The notes beneath the pieces are model-generated. The model was not told the DNA's origin and searched no databases. It was given only the letters and a program-made list of their open reading frames with translations. 8,128 nucleotides of DNA, from contig CAAGPW010000169.1 in NCBI GenBank assembly GCA_900771955.1, positions 1 through 8,128 of the forward strand, read 5' to 3'. The position numbers and the translations under genes were made by a program. This DNA comes from Lachnospiraceae bacterium (GTDB lineage Bacteria > Bacillota > Clostridia > Lachnospirales > Lachnospiraceae). Shown piece by piece: positions 6,247 to 8,128 of the stretch; position 1 is the stretch's first letter; each line of letters opens with the position of its first letter.

Positions 6247-6275
6247 TTGACGCAGCGCATACTTCGTTGTACGAT
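6247..6275 (+). promoter_or_regulatory. Probable promoter of padR-DUF1700
   Basis: TTGACG (6247-6252) and TACGAT (6270-6275) are separated by 17 nt. They match the consensus at five and four of six positions. The start site would lie near 6282, about 18 nt before the PadR ATG. The -10 box lies inside the palindrome at 6259-6279. Confidence 0.6.
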
Positions 6276-6279
6276 GTAT
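6259..6279. promoter_or_regulatory. Probable PadR operator palindrome over the -10 box
   Basis: Arms ATACTTCGT and ACGATGTAT flank a TGT centre; the arms are inverted repeats with one mismatch in nine. The ATAC...GTAT outer ends resemble the ATGTAT/ATACAT style of PadR operators. The palindrome covers the whole -10 box and part of the spacer, so binding would block transcription of padR and DUF1700. The binding protein is inferred from proximity. Confidence 0.65.
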
Positions 6280-6299
6280 TGCATGAAAGGAGGTATTGT

Positions 6300-6620
6300 A
6301 TGGACGGTCAGTTGAAACGGGGTCTTTTGGATGTCTGCGTTTTGGCAGCCATAAAGAGCGAGGACTCATACGGGTATAAGATCATAAAAGATATGAAGCC
6401 GTATATTGAGCTTTCCGAATCGACCCTGTATACCATTCTGAAGCGCCTGGAAACAGCCGGCATGTTGACTGTTCGCACTGCGGAACACGGCGGCAGACTT
6501 CGGAAATATTACCATATCACAAAAAATGGTTTGAAGCGTATCGAGGAATTCAAGGTCGAATGGAAAGAAATTTTAGCAATTTATCAATTTGTAGCCAAGA
6601 AGGATGAGGAGAATGAATAA
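6300..6620 (+). CDS. PadR family transcriptional regulator
   Basis: The 106-residue product is a short PadR (subfamily 2-like) repressor: a winged helix-turn-helix over about residues 5-80 and a short C-terminal dimerisation helix. Diagnostic parts are LKRGLLDVCVLAAIKSEDS with YGYKI, then STLYTILKRLETAGML and the wing EHGGRLRKYYHITKNG. The ATG at 6300-6302 is chosen because AAAGGAGGT (6286-6294) lies ideally upstream; an in-frame ATG at 6267 lies inside the operator and before the expected transcription start. The gene overlaps the DUF1700 start by 8 nt. PadR proteins of this type commonly sit with DUF1700 and DUF4097 envelope genes, probably controlling a cell-envelope response. Confidence 0.92.
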   Translation: MDGQLKRGLLDVCVLAAIKSEDSYGYKIIKDMKPYIELSESTLYTILKRLETAGMLTVRTAEHGGRLRKYYHITKNGLKRIEEFKVEWKEILAIYQFVAKKDEENE

Positions 6621-7065
6621 GCAGGATTTTCTTGTGCAATTGCGGAAAGGTCTATCCGGATTACCGCAGGACGATATCGAAGAGCGGTTGACATTTTATA
6701 AAGAAATGATCGAAGACCGAATGGAAGAAGGCTTTTCAGAAGAAGAAGCGGTGTCGGCAATTGGCTCTGTAGAAGATATCGTCAGGCAGTCGATAGCGGA
6801 TATTCCTCTTGCAAAAATTGCCAAAGAAAGAATAAGGCCCAAAAGACATTTGAAGGTGTGGGAAGTCATACTCCTAACACTGGGATCTCCCATATGGCTT
6901 TCTCTGAGCGTTGCCGCAGCTGTCGTAATTCTTGCGCTTTACATTTCGCTGTGGGCGGTAATGATCTCGCTGTGGGCGGTATTCGGTTCCCTTGCCATTT
7001 GCGCTGTCGCCAGCATACCGGGATATGTGATTTATGTGTTAAATGTGAATACCAAAAGGTACTGA
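6613..7065 (+). CDS. DUF1700 (HAAS-domain) membrane protein, C-terminally truncated
   Basis: Residues 1-65 form the helical HAAS-type domain, seen in DFLVQLRKGLSGLPQDDIE, then RLTFYKEMIEDRMEEGFSE and AVSAIGSVEDIVRQSI. After a basic linker (ERIRPKRHLKVWE), hydrophobic segments follow (LTLGSPIWLSLSVAAAVVI; LYISLWAVMISLWAVFGSL). DUF1700 proteins usually continue with another 30-50 or more membrane and tail residues; here the protein ends at 150 residues with IYVLNVNTKRY. The codons of that last stretch are the antisense of an ATP-grasp tail, so the native 3' end, and the DUF4097 gene that usually follows, appear to have been replaced. The ATG at 6613 overlaps the padR stop and has AAGGA (6600-6604) upstream; an in-frame ATG at 6604 is an alternative. 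It is co-transcribed with padR. Confidence 0.8.
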   Translation: MNKQDFLVQLRKGLSGLPQDDIEERLTFYKEMIEDRMEEGFSEEEAVSAIGSVEDIVRQSIADIPLAKIAKERIRPKRHLKVWEVILLTLGSPIWLSLSVAAAVVILALYISLWAVMISLWAVFGSLAICAVASIPGYVIYVLNVNTKRY

Positions 7066-8128
7066 TGCTTTTTTACCACATCACCAATATTTAGCAACCC
7101 ATCAATATTTAAATTGATTTTTTCTAGCTTCTTGATTTCGTTTAATCCTGTAATTTCAGAAATCGCCCCCTTTCCCTGCTCCAAAGAATATCGGTGCAGT
7201 CACGCCTCTCAGGCAGCTTTCTTTCCGGCATCGGAAGGTCAGAATAGCTATAACTCCCGTAGCGATATCAACCAACTAGGCATATGTATTGAATCTACAA
7301 ACGTTTTTATGATTCAATGCCATCATATCACCAGACATCCGGTATCCTGTTTCCTGCACGTAAAAATGCCCATCATCGTCCAACATCATTTCAATCCATG
7401 CCAAGCCCTCTTTGCATCCAGCCTTGTTGAAGGCAACTGTAATATACGGATCAATTTCTTTTAAATACAACTTCAATTTATTCGTTTCCGTTGTTGTCAC
7501 CGAATAGTAATTACTCGGATATCCCTCCTGTTCAAACATAATCCCGAAGTTCACCAAAGAAGCTTTTCCATCTGCCAGCGCATACCAAGCGGTATACTCA
7601 CGTCCTTTCAGCATTCTCTCAACTATTACAGTGTCACTTGCCGAATAAGACCTTGCATACTCACACGCAACAATTTCATCTTCCTTTGAATTACAGTAAC
7701 TTATACCTCTATTTGCGCTTTAGTCAATTGCCTTGACTACAACCGGATACTGAATCTCGTTTAATTCCTATTCAGTAGGGACCTTGCTGAAATAATAATC
7801 TTTGGCCGCAAAGGTCTTTAAACTGTCGCTTATCAATCGTATAATACCATACCCTCAGGAGTGCAGTAGCAAGGGAGATTCAGCCGTTCGCACAATTTCA
7901 TACAGATAGATATATTAAATATTTTTATATCATTCATGGCGGAAACACGCCCGTTCTTCTCTGCATTTTCTTTCAGTATATCAATTTCTGCCGTACCGAT
8001 CACCCAATATTCATCTGCCAAATGCTTCAATGACGCTTTTTCCGCACTAAGATGATTATCTGTAACGATTGTGTAAATTCCACGTCTTTTAGCCTCTAGA
8101 AGAAGTTCTTTCGTACCACGTCCGGCCG
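7035..8128 (-). pseudogene. Decayed ATP-grasp family ligase gene (continues past right edge)
   Basis: Minus-strand translation in shifting frames reconstructs most of one ATP-grasp protein. From the right edge: GTKELLLEAKRRGIYTIVT and LKHLADEYWVIGTAEIDIL (N-terminal Rossmann-like part), then WYYTIDKRQFKDLC, YPVVVKAID (ATP-binding Lys), GISYC, TVIVERMLKGREYTAWYAL, EGLAWIEMMLDDDGHFYVQ, ETGYRMSGDMMA (metal and phosphate-binding motif), and finally ISEITGLNEIKKLEKINLN and HQYLLVFTFNT. In-frame stops lie at 7768-7770 (TAG), 7720-7722 (TAA) and 7276-7278 (TAG, probably from a Trp codon). Frameshifts lie near 7853, 7805 (with some residues missing), 7250 and 7168. The family joins a carboxylate to an amine using ATP; the substrate is unknown. 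The region looks more AT-rich than its neighbours. The 3' end is cut where it meets DUF1700. Confidence 0.85.

Noticed and set aside
7114..7464. Plus-strand open frame of 116 codons near the right end
   Set aside because: It lies opposite readable ATP-grasp motifs on the minus strand, and its translation has no recognisable domain.
1..8128. CRISPR array, tRNA, rRNA or insertion sequence
   Set aside because: No regularly spaced repeats, no cloverleaf-like or rRNA-like sequence, and no transposase motif or terminal inverted repeats were seen on either strand.

Overview
This window looks like chromosomal DNA of a Gram-positive gut-type Clostridia bacterium (Firmicutes; Oscillospiraceae- or Lachnospiraceae-like). 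The clues are strong AGGAGG-type ribosome binding sites, consensus sigma-A promoters, an AgrC-type kinase with a LytTR partner, a PadR/DUF1700 pair, and MarR- and TetR-controlled cassettes. The species cannot be named from the sequence alone. Nearly everything from the left edge to about 6240 is on the minus strand. The PadR/DUF1700 pair (6300-7065) is on the plus strand, and a decayed minus-strand gene fills the right end.

Left block (1-2376): a MarR repressor gene with its own promoter and palindromic operator leads an operon for a two-subunit ABC exporter. The genes are tightly coupled: a 1-nt stop/start overlap, then a 17-nt overlap. The first exporter subunit carries an in-frame TAA between the Walker A motif and the ABC signature, so it is split into a membrane part and a detached ATPase part. 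The second subunit runs off the left edge.

Middle block (2488-4901): a CatA-like acetyltransferase, then a chimeric ORF, then an AgrC-like histidine kinase. The chimera joins the start of a metallo-beta-lactamase-fold protein, cut before its metal-binding motif, to the end of a LytTR DNA-binding domain. It takes the place of a response regulator, has no receiver domain, and keeps the 4-nt overlap with the kinase gene.

Right block (4902-8128): a TetR regulator has a textbook promoter and two operator dyads, one of which fills the -35/-10 spacer almost exactly. Degenerate coding remnants of unclear origin lie on both sides of it. The PadR gene has a palindrome over its -10 box and overlaps a DUF1700 gene. 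The DUF1700 gene loses its usual C-terminus where it runs into the tail of an antiparallel ATP-grasp pseudogene. That pseudogene has three in-frame stops and about four frameshifts.

Overall the window combines intact regulators with clean operator architecture and several broken or fused effector genes. No clear new defence or biosynthetic system is visible. The most notable objects are the MBL-LytTR chimera beside an intact kinase and the DUF1700/ATP-grasp junction. All family assignments come from motif recognition without database searches.
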